Shown: positions 1 to 8,551 of the stretch, piece by piece
Layout of the letters: the number at the start of each line of letters is the position of its first letter
Numbering within the stretch: the stretch's first letter is position 1
Source of the DNA: a virus
Length of the DNA stretch: 62,302 nucleotides
IMG/VR virus record: IMGVR_UViG_3300017917_001407
Span: 1-62,302 of that record
Direction: 5' to 3' (one strand)
Made by a program: the position numbers and the translations under genes
Notes under the pieces: model-generated
Databases searched by the model: none
What the model saw: the letters and a program-made list of their open reading frames with translations, nothing else
Told to the model about the DNA's origin: nothing

Positions 1-546
1 CCCATAATCTGCAAAGTCTTTATACATCTGCTCTACAAGGGATGTCGTCGGAACGACTATCAGAGTATTTTGTCCTTTCTCAACGTAATATCTCACAATC
101 GAATATATCATCAACGACTTTCCAGAGGCAGTTGGAGATATCAACAACTTTCGATTATGTTTTAAAGCGTCGTATACTCCCTCAACTTGGTACTCACGGG
201 GAGCGTACTTGCAAATAGAAGTCATATAATCTTTCACACCTTCTTTTGAAATCATCTCATTGACTTCAAAAGGAAGACCGTAAAACTTATTGTTTACAAA
301 CTCATAAGTATAGTCGTGATTTTCACAGAATCGAGTGAGTTTATCTAGAAGTCCAATATAAATCTCACCAGTCTGTGTATTGAATAAACGTATTTTTCCG
401 TCCCAATGTCTGTTGCGAAACTGGGGCATAAACTTGGCACCTGGCACGTCAAATGTGAACTGATCCGCAAGTTCATAATAGACGTGTGGTTCTGCCTTTA
501 CCTGAAGATATACCTCATTCTTTTTAGATATAATCAAATGTGACAT
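1..546 (-). CDS. uvsW: UvsW-type DNA helicase, N-terminal part (cut by window edge)
   Basis: First 182 residues of a superfamily 2 helicase; the rest lies left of the window. The ATG at 546 opens a protein with a substrate-recognition N-terminal domain, a Q-motif-like REYQ near residue 117, a Walker A PTASGKS at about 138-144 and a motif Ia VVPTTSL at about 164-170. In T4, UvsW unwinds branched intermediates and R-loops and switches replication from origin- to recombination-dependent mode. It follows uvsY on the same strand, and a late-promoter match lies 22 nt upstream, which fits the known late expression of T4 uvsW. The family is clear; the C-terminal motifs cannot be checked here. Confidence 0.9.
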   Translation of the reverse strand, partial: MSHLIISKKNEVYLQVKAEPHVYYELADQFTFDVPGAKFMPQFRNRHWDGKIRLFNTQTGEIYIGLLDKLTRFCENHDYTYEFVNNKFYGLPFEVNEMISKEGVKDYMTSICKYAPREYQVEGVYDALKHNRKLLISPTASGKSLMIYSIVRYYVEKGQNTLIVVPTTSLVEQMYKDFADYG

Positions 547-567
547 ACGTTCATATCAATACAAAAA

Positions 568-575
568 TATTTATT
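568..575 (-). promoter_or_regulatory. late promoter AATAAATA before uvsW
   Basis: On the minus strand the octamer reads AATAAATA, matching the T4-type late consensus NATAAATA, 22 nt upstream of the uvsW ATG in a short AT-rich intergenic gap. The placement matches the other late promoters in this window. Confidence 0.65.
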
Positions 576-601
576 GACAATAAAAAAGAGGCATTTCTGC
601 C

Positions 602-1033
602 TCAGTTGAATCCTGATTGAAATCTATGCCACTCAATAGCATTTTTGATTTGAAAAGTTCTATTTGAAATTGTTTTAATCACTTCTTCTAAGAACTTAAG
701 CATAATATCATAATATCTTATTTTGAGTTCTACTTTACTTAACTTCTCATCGCCATCCATATGCCTCTGTAATGCCTCTTTGTCCCGAACTTTATATGGG
801 AACGGTTCTTCTTCATAAACTTCTATGGGTGCCTTTCCCGTGTAGTAGTTGTAACGTTCAAGTTTGACTCTATTAAAAGTTTCTCTTGCTTTCTCACGGA
901 GTAAAGTAATAGTATTGTAAATCGTATAATATTTGGCGTGGAGTTGAGGTATTTTTAAAGACTCATCATGTAAATTATCAGGATCAATGACAGAATCTCT
1001 CTGCCACATTTCCTGAATTTCATCAAGATTCAT
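602..1033 (-). CDS. uvsY: UvsY recombination mediator
   Basis: 143 residues, close to the 137 of T4 UvsY. It is highly charged, mostly helical and opens with MNLDEIQEMW. UvsY loads UvsX recombinase onto gp32-coated single-stranded DNA during recombination-dependent replication. The start overlaps the stop of the upstream tail-tube-like gene by 4 nt (ATGA), and uvsW follows, as in other T4-like phages. No separate promoter was found, so it is probably co-transcribed. Confidence 0.85.
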   Translation of the reverse strand: MNLDEIQEMWQRDSVIDPDNLHDESLKIPQLHAKYYTIYNTITLLREKARETFNRVKLERYNYYTGKAPIEVYEEEPFPYKVRDKEALQRHMDGDEKLSKVELKIRYYDIMLKFLEEVIKTISNRTFQIKNAIEWHRFQSGFN

Positions 1034-1572
1034 AAGGGCCTGCCGTTAGTTCCTAGGATATTATATACAGTATACTTGAAAGATACATTTGCTGTAAAGT
1101 ACTGAACATCAGACTGTGTCGAATCAAAGTCCAATGATGATAATGATGTTGGAAATAAATCTTTAAACTTGATTATTGCACTTTTTTGGTAGTTACTATT
1201 TAAAACATATAAAGATCCATCACTAAATGCCTTTTTGGGGTCGATGATATTATTCTCAGTTATTAACTCTCTATATTGATCTGTTGTTTCTGGATATCCT
1301 AACCCAGTCAACCAATTATGTATTGCCATATAGTTTTCCATATTTTCATCAACCAAAAATCTTAGATTCAAATCACCATATGTGAGTTTTTCGCCAGGGA
1401 TATCTAAATCTTTCAAATATGATGCTTGTATGGTTGTTGCCAGACTAATTTCTGGTATTCTTGCAGAATTGCAAAAAAAACTCACCTTTGGAGTTTTTGC
1501 TAGACTAAACTCAAATCCAATAGGAGATAAAAAATTTCTATTTTGTATTTGTTTACTAAACGCCGATGCCAT
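1030..1572 (-). CDS. gp19-like tail-tube-fold protein (second copy)
   Basis: 180 residues resembling the gp19 tail tube protein encoded at 7955-8551: an N-terminal segment followed by FEFSLAKTP, a central MAIHNWLTGLGYP and a C-terminal beta-rich FTANVSFKYTVYNIL. It lies between a capsid-targeted protein and uvsY, far from gp18/gp19. A second tube-fold protein could serve as a tube initiator or tail-completion protein (roles of gp54/gp3 in T4), but that is inference. The start is 1 nt past the upstream stop. Confidence 0.6.
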   Translation of the reverse strand: MASAFSKQIQNRNFLSPIGFEFSLAKTPKVSFFCNSARIPEISLATTIQASYLKDLDIPGEKLTYGDLNLRFLVDENMENYMAIHNWLTGLGYPETTDQYRELITENNIIDPKKAFSDGSLYVLNSNYQKSAIIKFKDLFPTSLSSLDFDSTQSDVQYFTANVSFKYTVYNILGTNGRPL

Positions 1573-1573
1573 T

Positions 1574-2182
1574 TTAGTACCTTCCGTACATTAAACCTTT
1601 ACTTTGAGATATTTTTGGTGCTGTTTTTGCTACTGATGGTGAAACATCACGAACATAAACTTTTTGTTTGCCAAACTCTTTAGAAGTTATTTTTTGATTT
1701 CCGCTAACATCTGCGGCAGTTTGACGAGCAAGATCTAGACTAGTTTGTTTATTAAAATCTCCAGAAGGTCCAAAATTTCCAGTGTCTCTTACTGTTGTAG
1801 TTGCAACTGGTGACGAAGTTCCTGGTGCTTTAGTTAACTGTAACTGAGATCCAAATGGTATTGATGGTTTTGTGCTAGTTTTAGATGCATATGGAACCGC
1901 AACTAATCGTTGCTTATCGTCAAACTTATGTCCACTTGCAGTCAATGAACCTGGGGTATCTACTTTACTGTAAGAACTTACAGTTACTGGTTTCCATGCG
2001 TATCTCTGTTGTTCCGCACCTGTATGAGATCTCTGGATAAACTTACCAGTTTCTTTGTTAAGAACTCCTGGTTGATAATTTTTATACGCCAAAACTTGTT
2101 GTTGAGATCCTGGTCTTAGATTTGATTTTGGTGCAAATGGGTTCCAGTTTGCATCTTCACAAAATTGAGAAAAAGATTTCAT
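1574..2182 (-). CDS. putative capsid-targeted virion protein with a double-psi-barrel-like C-terminus
   Basis: 202 residues opening with MKSFSQFCEDA, closely resembling the T4 capsid targeting sequence (MKTYQEFIAEA) that sends internal proteins into the prohead and is removed by gp21 after Glu. The middle is low-complexity (Gln, Ser, Thr, Pro). Residues from about 95 to 180 contain VRDTGNFGPSG and SLDLARQTAAD, reminiscent of RlpA/3D double-psi barrels. The ATG overlaps the stop of the small upstream gene (ATGA). Packaging in the head is inferred from the N-terminus and the late cluster; the barrel assignment is tentative. Confidence 0.6.
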   Translation of the reverse strand: MKSFSQFCEDANWNPFAPKSNLRPGSQQQVLAYKNYQPGVLNKETGKFIQRSHTGAEQQRYAWKPVTVSSYSKVDTPGSLTASGHKFDDKQRLVAVPYASKTSTKPSIPFGSQLQLTKAPGTSSPVATTTVRDTGNFGPSGDFNKQTSLDLARQTAADVSGNQKITSKEFGKQKVYVRDVSPSVAKTAPKISQSKGLMYGRY

Positions 2183-2337
2183 TCTTCAATAATTAGATTG
2201 AACCAAGATTCACTCATACCATTAATAATGCTATTTGCGGACTCTTTATCAATAGCATATCCTTCTTTAATTAAGTGCTCAACAACCTTTTCATAATTTT
2301 TGTAAATTTCTTGAGATTGTCTAGGAGTTGGTTTCAT
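2179..2337 (-). CDS. small conserved-type hypothetical protein (52 aa)
   Basis: An ORF of 52 residues starting MKPTPRQSQEIY, helical and charged, with a stop overlapping the next gene's ATG (ATGA). A variant late-promoter heptamer lies 19 nt upstream and the gp23 terminator just beyond it, so it probably heads the small operon leading to uvsY. Function unknown; similar small proteins recur near gp23 in cyanophages as far as I recall. Confidence 0.6.
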   Translation of the reverse strand: MKPTPRQSQEIYKNYEKVVEHLIKEGYAIDKESANSIINGMSESWFNLIIEE

Positions 2338-2355
2338 TTTCTCTAGTTTTATTTT

Positions 2356-2362
2356 TATTTAG
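2356..2362 (-). promoter_or_regulatory. variant late promoter CTAAATA
   Basis: The minus strand reads CTAAATA 19 nt upstream of the 52-residue gene, immediately after the gp23 terminator. It differs from NATAAATA by one base. The same variant occurs upstream of gp20 and of the 665-residue virion protein at similar distances. Confidence 0.4.
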
Positions 2363-2364
2363 AT

Positions 2365-2392
2365 AAAAAAGACCCCCCTTTCGGGAGGTCTG
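2365..2392 (-). terminator. intrinsic terminator after gp23
   Basis: On the minus strand GACCTCCC and GGGGGGTC form an 8-bp stem (one G-U pair) around a GAAA tetraloop, followed by a run of six T. It lies 19 nt past the gp23 stop and should end the abundant capsid transcript. Confidence 0.9.
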
Positions 2393-2411
2393 AAGAATAT
2401 GTGAATCAAAA

Positions 2412-3821
2412 TCACATTAGGTTTGAAACCTTGACTCTTCTGTAGTAGCGGTTGGAGTTCATCTGCAGGCGACCGAGTCCAGCAGTTGTACCCTCAGCAA
2501 ATGGGTTAGCAACGAGACCATATCTGGTCTTGAAGCCAATCTTAGGCTGGAAGGTGTCCTGACCAACGGCACGTACCATTTGGAGAGGAACATATGGGCA
2601 ATAGAACAGACCAGCATCATAAGGGGAAGAACCCTTATAACCAACAACGTAGTATTGATCTGCAGAAACGTTTGCCGAATAAGGATCGATATAAACACGA
2701 TACTTACCTTGCAGAACACCAGCGAAAGTGTTGCCAGTGTCATCAACATTGAGGTTAGCGTTGAGCGCAGGGGTGTAATCAAGAACACCTGCCATGGTGA
2801 GTGCCGAAGCAACGTCAGCAGAGCAGAGGATCATGTTACCCTTGCCACGACGAGTTCTCTGGGCGATAGCGTTTGCATCACGCTCGATCTGGAAGATCAG
2901 ACCCTTGAACTTCTCAACCGACCAACGACCGTTGGAATCAACGTCGAGGTCGAAAGTACCAGCGGTAGCAACGTTTGCTTGAGCACCAGACTCAGCAACG
3001 TTATAGATGGTACGGATAACTTCGCGGTTGATTTCTGCGAGGATCTCGGTGCTGAGGATGTTAGCAAGCTCAGCTTCTGCATTCAGACCGTGAATGGCCT
3101 TGAGGTCCTGAGCGAGTTCTAATGAGTACTCAGCTTTCAGAGCACGTGATCTTGCAGTAACAGTAACTTTCTCAATCGAGAATGCCATCTCGTTGAAATA
3201 ATCACCAGAACCAGAACCAAGATTTTCTGCCTCATCGGTTCTCATACCCTGACCTACGTTGTAGGTAGTGGCAGTTTGTGAACCTTCTGGATTTAGAAGA
3301 CCTGGGTTTGATCCAGATTGGGCAGTAGTACCAAGACCAACAGCAATATTTGTGCCATTGTTAAGGTTGAAACCACTGTCTTGACCAGAGAATGCGGTGT
3401 TAGCTTCGTTGAAGAGAGCTTCAGTTCCGTTCTGGGTGTTATACTTGGAACGCATTGCGAAAATGAGTCCAGTAGGACCGTTCATTGGTTGAACGCCAGC
3501 CAGGTCATAAGCAACCAGGTTAGGCATTGCACGTCTGATCAGTGAGATCAGAACTGGGTCGAAACCAGCAACAGGTGAAGTTGCCGATGCACTAAATCCG
3601 TGTGCGCTAGCTCCAGCACCACCTGCACTGAATGAACCAGTGTTAACAGTTGGGGATGCTTCCGAAAGGAAAGCTCTTTCCTCACGGAGTTCTCTTTCTT
3701 GGTTTTCGAGCAGGATTGCGGTTACCGATCTACGATGTGAATCTTTGATTGGATCAAGACCCTCATAGTCGAGGATAGGTGCCCACTTCTCCTGCAGATG
3801 CTCAGCATTGAACATTTGCAT
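2412..3821 (-). CDS. 23: major capsid protein gp23
   Basis: 469 residues (T4 gp23 has 521), with an HK97-type major capsid layout. The N-terminal 54 residues form a propeptide ending FLSE followed by ASPT, matching the T4 prohead protease rule (L/I-x-E), so maturation probably cuts after Glu54. It lies directly downstream of scaffold gp22 and protease gp21 and ends before a strong intrinsic terminator. An AGAGGT ribosome site precedes the ATG. The coding region looks more GC-rich than its neighbours, plausibly reflecting high expression. Assignment is secure from sequence and order. Confidence 0.95.
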   Translation of the reverse strand: MQMFNAEHLQEKWAPILDYEGLDPIKDSHRRSVTAILLENQERELREERAFLSEASPTVNTGSFSAGGAGASAHGFSASATSPVAGFDPVLISLIRRAMPNLVAYDLAGVQPMNGPTGLIFAMRSKYNTQNGTEALFNEANTAFSGQDSGFNLNNGTNIAVGLGTTAQSGSNPGLLNPEGSQTATTYNVGQGMRTDEAENLGSGSGDYFNEMAFSIEKVTVTARSRALKAEYSLELAQDLKAIHGLNAEAELANILSTEILAEINREVIRTIYNVAESGAQANVATAGTFDLDVDSNGRWSVEKFKGLIFQIERDANAIAQRTRRGKGNMILCSADVASALTMAGVLDYTPALNANLNVDDTGNTFAGVLQGKYRVYIDPYSANVSADQYYVVGYKGSSPYDAGLFYCPYVPLQMVRAVGQDTFQPKIGFKTRYGLVANPFAEGTTAGLGRLQMNSNRYYRRVKVSNLM

Positions 3822-3873
3822 TTGATTTTACCTCTTTTTAAAAGTGTTGTTGTTTGAACTTATGATTTAAAAA

Positions 3874-5064
3874 TCACTTTTTAGAAGCTCTTGAAAGAGT
3901 CTGAAGATATGCTTGCATCATTGGCGAATATGATTCGGTGACCATGTTGCTAGATGAAGATTCTTCTGAAAGATTTTCAGTTGTGCTTCTTTGAGTACCA
4001 GCGTTTGATGGGAAATACGAATCCCTCAACGTTACCAGCTTCTCACGATAGTCTGCTTCACTATCAAACTCAACATTTTCGGCAAGAGAAGCGAGTTTGT
4101 CCTTCTGAGAAAGTGCTAGACCCTCAGCGACATCTGCAAAGATTACATCAGCAACCGACTCGGCTAATCTTCTATTCAGAGCAACATTTCTTTCGATTTG
4201 CTCGTTGAGTTTTTCTTCCATTTCATCAAGTTTATCTACCATGCTCTCGATTACATCATATCTATCTTCAGGGATTGTTACATAATGATCTTCAAAAAGT
4301 TGCTTCATACCAGAAAGGAAACTCTCAGTCATTTCGGTCTTAAGACCGTGCTCAATTGTGAGAGCGTTCTCTTGGAACCACTCATCAGCAACATACTCAA
4401 GATATGCATCAAGTCTTTCGGTTAAACTTTCCTTAATAGTTTGAAGTTCTTCAACAAGAGCAGCGGCATATGACTCTTGTAAAGATTCTTTGATTTCCTC
4501 AACTTTTGATTTAATTGCCGCTTCGAAGATGGTACGTGCTTTCTCTTGAAATTCCTCAGAAAGCTCCTCACCAGCAAGAAGAGCATTGACATCTTCTTCG
4601 ATGTCAAATGATTCTTCCATTTCTTCTTCCTTTTTTTTCTTCTTACCTTTTTTCTTACCACCCTCTTCTTCCTCTTCCTCCTCTTCTTCCTCTTCTTCCT
4701 CTTCCTCGTGCTTAGCTTCGGTTACTTCCTCTTCTTCCTCATCAATTTCTTCTTCATCAATGAGATCCTCTTCATCTTCAACTTCTTCTTTAGTCAGAGT
4801 ACTCATAGGCTCTGCTTGTGCTGCCTTTGCATTAACTACATCTCTGACCTGAGCAAGAGTTGCTCCAGGAGTATTAAGTTTGGCTGAATCGTCATCTGGA
4901 CGATAATTATCTGGAGTAGGACCACCGAGATCTTCCCATCCACCAGTTTGTCCTGGAGTAGAAACTCCAGAGGCATTCTGTGCAATGTTGTGCATTGGTT
5001 CGGCAGCTGCAGCTCCTTTGGTTACTACGTTTTCCATTTCTTGTAAATTTCTACCAACGGACAT
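3874..5064 (-). CDS. 22: prohead core scaffolding protein gp22
   Basis: 396 residues, longer than T4 gp22 (269). An unstructured Gly/Pro/Ala-rich N-terminus is followed by a very acidic stretch (about residues 90-150) dominated by Glu runs and interrupted by a Lys-rich block, then a long helical, coiled-coil-prone C-terminal half. gp22 forms the inner core on which gp23 assembles and is degraded by gp21 during maturation. It sits between gp21 and gp23 as in T4, with a perfect TATAAATA late promoter 29 nt upstream. The acidic tract resembles the composition of T4 gp67 and internal head peptides. Confidence 0.9.
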   Translation of the reverse strand: MSVGRNLQEMENVVTKGAAAAEPMHNIAQNASGVSTPGQTGGWEDLGGPTPDNYRPDDDSAKLNTPGATLAQVRDVVNAKAAQAEPMSTLTKEEVEDEEDLIDEEEIDEEEEEVTEAKHEEEEEEEEEEEEEEEGGKKKGKKKKKEEEMEESFDIEEDVNALLAGEELSEEFQEKARTIFEAAIKSKVEEIKESLQESYAAALVEELQTIKESLTERLDAYLEYVADEWFQENALTIEHGLKTEMTESFLSGMKQLFEDHYVTIPEDRYDVIESMVDKLDEMEEKLNEQIERNVALNRRLAESVADVIFADVAEGLALSQKDKLASLAENVEFDSEADYREKLVTLRDSYFPSNAGTQRSTTENLSEESSSSNMVTESYSPMMQAYLQTLSRASKK

Positions 5065-5092
5065 TTGTTTCGATTGTGTTATAATCTATATT

Positions 5093-5100
5093 TATTTATA
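5093..5100 (-). promoter_or_regulatory. late promoter TATAAATA before gp22
   Basis: Perfect T4-type late promoter octamer on the minus strand, 29 nt upstream of the gp22 ATG, in the gap after the gp21 stop. It would give high scaffold and capsid expression. Confidence 0.8.
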
Positions 5101-5102
5101 AA

Positions 5103-5753
5103 TTAAAGATTTGAAAGAAATTCATTGAAAAGATTTAACTTATGCTCTTCAAGATTTCTTTGGTCGACAAGAGTATTAATTCTTCTTTGAGTTTGCTCTG
5201 CAATTTTTTCACGAAGAATACCACCTTCCCAAACCCACTCTTTACCTTCCATGATCCCCTGAACAAAGGCATCAGGGGCAGAAGGATCGGCAACAATATC
5301 TGCTGCAGTTGCAAGCATAAAATCTTCACCAACAATTTTATGACCTTCGTTGGTCATTTTTAGTGATCCAACACCACGAGAAGAAACTCCAAGACAAACG
5401 CCTTCACCAATTAAAGATTTGGCAATCTTACCCATTGGTGTTTCGAGAAGTTTTGCCTTACCAATAAAGTTATTACCATCTTTATAAAGTTCACAAATTT
5501 TATGTGAGACTCTATCAAGATTTACAGTTGGTCCATCTGGGTGACCTAGTTCACCGAGAGCACGACCTTTTTGAACAAAGTTTTCATTGTAACGATTTAC
5601 CTCTCTTTCCATTATGGAAAGGGGATACATTCTTCCGTTACGATTAACTTGTTCTGCTTGTAAAAAAATACCTTTGATATAGCACTGTTTTTCAGCGCCT
5701 TTACCTTCGGTAATAAATTCTACTTTTTGAATTTCTTCCGTGATGAGTTTCAT
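5103..5753 (-). CDS. 21: prohead core protein protease gp21
   Basis: 216 residues (T4 gp21: 212), a serine protease of the herpesvirus-assemblin fold. Visible conserved motifs are GELGHPDGP with candidate catalytic His71, GVSSRG with the catalytic serine at 124-125, and DIVADPSAPDA at about 152-162. It cleaves gp22, gp23 and internal proteins after L/I-x-E inside the prohead and then itself. It lies directly upstream of gp22. Secure assignment. Confidence 0.93.
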   Translation of the reverse strand: MKLITEEIQKVEFITEGKGAEKQCYIKGIFLQAEQVNRNGRMYPLSIMEREVNRYNENFVQKGRALGELGHPDGPTVNLDRVSHKICELYKDGNNFIGKAKLLETPMGKIAKSLIGEGVCLGVSSRGVGSLKMTNEGHKIVGEDFMLATAADIVADPSAPDAFVQGIMEGKEWVWEGGILREKIAEQTQRRINTLVDQRNLEEHKLNLFNEFLSNL

Positions 5754-5757
5754 TTTT

Positions 5758-6024
5758 TTAGTTTGTAAATCCTACTTTTGCGCCTTTAATTTTGTTACTA
5801 TCTGCAAATACACAATGACTTGCAGTTTTAACAATCTGTTCAACGGTTCCTGCAGGCATTGTTATTGATCCAATACCCGTTCCACCTTGAGTTTCGACTA
5901 CGGTTATTGTACGTGCAACACTATCAGTATTTACAAGACGAACAACTGTTGCAGCAGTAAAACTTGTAGCTGTACCAGTTGTGGTTGGTAAACTTATTTC
6001 ATCTGCTAAAATTTTTGTTGTCAT
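5758..6024 (-). CDS. beta-rich hypothetical head-cluster protein (88 aa)
   Basis: 88 residues rich in Thr and Val with predicted beta strands (RTITVVETQGG) and a hydrophobic core. It occupies the place of T4 gene 68 between the gp67-like gene and gp21 but shows no likeness to gp68 that I can recognise. Its ATG overlaps the upstream stop (ATGA). It could be a small decoration or core protein; function unproven. Confidence 0.55.
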   Translation of the reverse strand: MTTKILADEISLPTTTGTATSFTAATVVRLVNTDSVARTITVVETQGGTGIGSITMPAGTVEQIVKTASHCVFADSNKIKGAKVGFTN

Positions 6025-6191
6025 TCTTCTTCCTCTTCTGAACCTTCAGTTTCACCAAACATTGAAGATGCTACAACTGGTCTTGCAAGCTCAATTCTTT
6101 CTGCTGCTTTTGCATAAAGAACGTCTTTTATTTTATTACTAATATTAGAAGCTGAAGCATCGGTTACAATCAAATCGACAAGTTCTTCCAT
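6021..6191 (-). CDS. 67: gp67-like prohead core protein
   Basis: A 56-residue ORF. It is helical at the N-terminus (MEELVDLIVTDAS), has a basic/hydrophobic centre and ends in GSEEEEE. Length class, acidic tail and position directly downstream of portal gp20 match T4 gp67 (PIP), a prohead core component that is cut by gp21 into internal peptides. Two TATAAATA late promoters stand just upstream. The assignment rests on architecture and synteny rather than strong identity. Confidence 0.6.
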   Translation of the reverse strand: MEELVDLIVTDASASNISNKIKDVLYAKAAERIELARPVVASSMFGETEGSEEEEE

Positions 6192-6203
6192 AAAATTAAT
6201 CTA

Positions 6204-6224
6204 TATTTATATCTTCTATTTATA
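6204..6224 (-). promoter_or_regulatory. tandem late promoters TATAAATA x2
   Basis: Two perfect octamers on the minus strand, at 6204-6211 and 6217-6224, 13 nt apart and 13-26 nt upstream of the gp67-like start. The second overlaps the gp20 stop codon. Tandem late promoters suggest strong expression of core proteins. Confidence 0.75.
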
Positions 6225-7923
6225 TCTCTGCTTTTTTACTATCTTTTTCATACTTAACATTAGTATCTGCTTCTTGAGAAGTAAGATCTGGTTCAGTTGG
6301 AACTTGACCCATTCCCATTACATCTTGTCCCATACCTTGCATTCCACTACCCTCTCCTGATTGTTGGGGTAATGGTTCGCCAGTAATTGGATCAATTGAT
6401 GATGGATCTGGAATAATCCCATCTTTAATCTCATTTTCTATTTGCTCATTGATTTCTATAATTTCTGAATCAGTTTGACGAAGTATTTTCTTTCGAACAT
6501 ATTCTGACGAATAATACTTACCAATGTAAGGTTCGATAGTAGCGAGAATACCTAATCTGTTGCTAATAAGTTCTGCTTCTTTAAGTTCTGCAAACTGATT
6601 ATCGTATAAGAAATCATATTGAATATGATCTTGCATCACATCCCAATCTTCTGGAGATACGATGTTCTTAAGTATCAGTTGTGTTCTTAACATATCATTG
6701 AACATTTGAGAAAATCTTTTTCTCAAACGACCAACAAACTTGGAAAACTTAAGTTCATCCCTTAAAATCTCAGAGGAACGTCCTAGGTTAAAACCGCCAT
6801 CAGAAGCAATTCTTGATTCTGGTACTCCAAGTGCTCTATAAAGTTTTTTCTGAAAATATTCAATATCTGTAAGTTCGCCAAGATTTTGACCACCAGGAAG
6901 AGTTGTGATTTCAGTTCCTCTACCACCCTCTCTTCTTGGCAACCAAAAATCTTCCATCATACTCATAAACTTACGATCATCACGAACTTCACCTGTATTT
7001 GCATCATAAACCAATTTATTACGATATCGATTCATCACTTCTTTAAGATATTGCTCCGCCTTTACTTTTGGAAGATTTCCGACGTCAATATAAAAAATAC
7101 GACGTTCTGGTGCTCTCGATAATCTATAAATGACTAAAGAATCCTCAATCATTCTAAGTTGATTAAGTGCTTTGATTGCCTTATGTAGATATGAAAGAAC
7201 AGTTCCTTTATTTCTATCAACTAATCCAGAACTGCAGTAGGTTATAGAATCTTTTGCAATTTTAATGGATTTTTGTCCTCCAGCACCTGATATCATCCCT
7301 GTTGGATAGTTTGGTGTTGGTGTATATGCAAAATATTCTTCAAACTCAATATTTAATGCTTTTTGATTAGATTCATTGTTAGGACCAAGGTATATTTCTT
7401 CTCTTTTTTTCTTTTTCTCTTGTCTAATATATCTAATCTTCATTGGGTCAATATATCTCAGTTCCTGTATGCCTAACTGAGGATTTTTTGTATCAATAAC
7501 TTTTAAATAATAAAGTCTTCCATCAACATACCAGTTTCTGAAAATTTCATGGCATTTTCTATCAAAATCCATGATTTCCTTGATATATTTAAACTCTACT
7601 CTAATTCTTTTTTTCAAAGAATCTGACGCATTTAAGTTCGATAGTTCTATTTCTACTGGGGAATCATATAAATCGCTAACTAATGCTTCATTTACAACAT
7701 CTTCAATCGCATTATCACATTCTGGGTGAATAGCCATCTCACGATATCTTTTAATAAGATCGTGTTCTGATCTATAAACACCTTCGATATCAATGTATTG
7801 CCCATAAAACCCACTAGCAATAAAGTTATCAACCCCGTCCTCATTAGTTTGAGGAACGGGGGAAACAACAGAAGGAGATTTTGATTTAGTATCTTCAATA
7901 GAAAAACCAAAAAGTTTTGCCAT
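6220..7923 (-). CDS. 20: portal vertex protein gp20
   Basis: 567 residues (T4 gp20: 524). It forms the dodecameric portal that initiates prohead assembly and takes up DNA with the gp17 motor. Recognisable gp20 segments include YRSEHDLIKRYREMA, RIFYIDVGNLPK, GGRGTEITTLPGG and RALGVPESR, the last being diagnostic for T4-like portals. The C-terminus is Gly/Met/Gln-rich. It lies between gp19 and the core genes as in T4. A CTAAATA variant late promoter lies 29 nt upstream of the start. Confidence 0.95.
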   Translation of the reverse strand: MAKLFGFSIEDTKSKSPSVVSPVPQTNEDGVDNFIASGFYGQYIDIEGVYRSEHDLIKRYREMAIHPECDNAIEDVVNEALVSDLYDSPVEIELSNLNASDSLKKRIRVEFKYIKEIMDFDRKCHEIFRNWYVDGRLYYLKVIDTKNPQLGIQELRYIDPMKIRYIRQEKKKKREEIYLGPNNESNQKALNIEFEEYFAYTPTPNYPTGMISGAGGQKSIKIAKDSITYCSSGLVDRNKGTVLSYLHKAIKALNQLRMIEDSLVIYRLSRAPERRIFYIDVGNLPKVKAEQYLKEVMNRYRNKLVYDANTGEVRDDRKFMSMMEDFWLPRREGGRGTEITTLPGGQNLGELTDIEYFQKKLYRALGVPESRIASDGGFNLGRSSEILRDELKFSKFVGRLRKRFSQMFNDMLRTQLILKNIVSPEDWDVMQDHIQYDFLYDNQFAELKEAELISNRLGILATIEPYIGKYYSSEYVRKKILRQTDSEIIEINEQIENEIKDGIIPDPSSIDPITGEPLPQQSGEGSGMQGMGQDVMGMGQVPTEPDLTSQEADTNVKYEKDSKKAEI

Positions 7924-7951
7924 AGTATAATCTGTTTACTTTTTATTTTAC

Positions 7952-7958
7952 TATTTAG
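7952..7958 (-). promoter_or_regulatory. variant late promoter CTAAATA before gp20
   Basis: The minus strand reads CTAAATA 29 nt upstream of the gp20 ATG, overlapping the gp19 stop codon region. One mismatch to NATAAATA; spacing is like the perfect sites. Confidence 0.4.
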
Positions 7959-8551
7959 TTGATATTTTCTCCACCAGCATTTGGAGCGTTACCTTTAATT
8001 GCTTCCCACCACTGAACTTGAAGCTCTACAGTAAACTCTTGAATACCTTGAGCATCATATGAAAGATCGATCGGTGCGACCTGTGTTGGGAAAACATCAT
8101 AAAAATGATATTTTCTTAAAGTTGCACCGCTTCTATCTAGTTGATAAACATATGCATCTGCTTGATATAATGCTGGATTAGTAATACCAGTATTATCAGA
8201 AACTCTATTAATAGTATTCATCCACTTTTCAAATGCCGAACGAATTGCAAAGTCAGTATCGTTAATGACGGTAACAGTCCAAGAATCGAATGTTCTATCG
8301 CCTGCAATTTTTAACACCCTTCCTCTAAAAGGAACTTCAATCTGAGCAACATTGGATGCTGGTAAGTTTGCACCTTTTACTAAAAATCTAGCTTTTTGTA
8401 AAATATCATTTAATCCATCAACAGCAACGGTGCTTGGGAAAGAAAGTTCAACTTCAAAAAGATTTGAACGCGCACCACCACCAGTTAGCTTACTCTTGAA
8501 GTCAGTAATCTTTCTTAATGGTGGTGGATTTAGTTGATCTCTGGTTGGCAT
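7955..8551 (-). CDS. 19: tail tube protein gp19
   Basis: 198 residues (T4: 163). It forms the inner tube hexamers inside the contractile sheath. Typical features are the N-terminal FKSKLTGGGARSNLFEVELSF, a central GRVLKIAGDRTFDSWTVTVIN and a C-terminal VELQVQWWEA. It lies between sheath gp18 and portal gp20 as in T4. A related second copy is at 1030-1572. Confidence 0.93.
   Translation of the reverse strand: MPTRDQLNPPPLRKITDFKSKLTGGGARSNLFEVELSFPSTVAVDGLNDILQKARFLVKGANLPASNVAQIEVPFRGRVLKIAGDRTFDSWTVTVINDTDFAIRSAFEKWMNTINRVSDNTGITNPALYQADAYVYQLDRSGATLRKYHFYDVFPTQVAPIDLSYDAQGIQEFTVELQVQWWEAIKGNAPNAGGENIN

Noticed and set aside
2580-3122. 180-codon plus-strand ORF opposite gp23
   Set aside because: Shadow of the confident gp23 coding frame; its open length follows from gp23's GC-richer codons.
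4586-4852. Plus-strand ORF rich in serine opposite gp22
   Set aside because: It is the antisense of the Glu-rich tract (GAA/GAG read backward gives TTC/CTC and shifted TCT/TCC). No ribosome site or homologous pattern.
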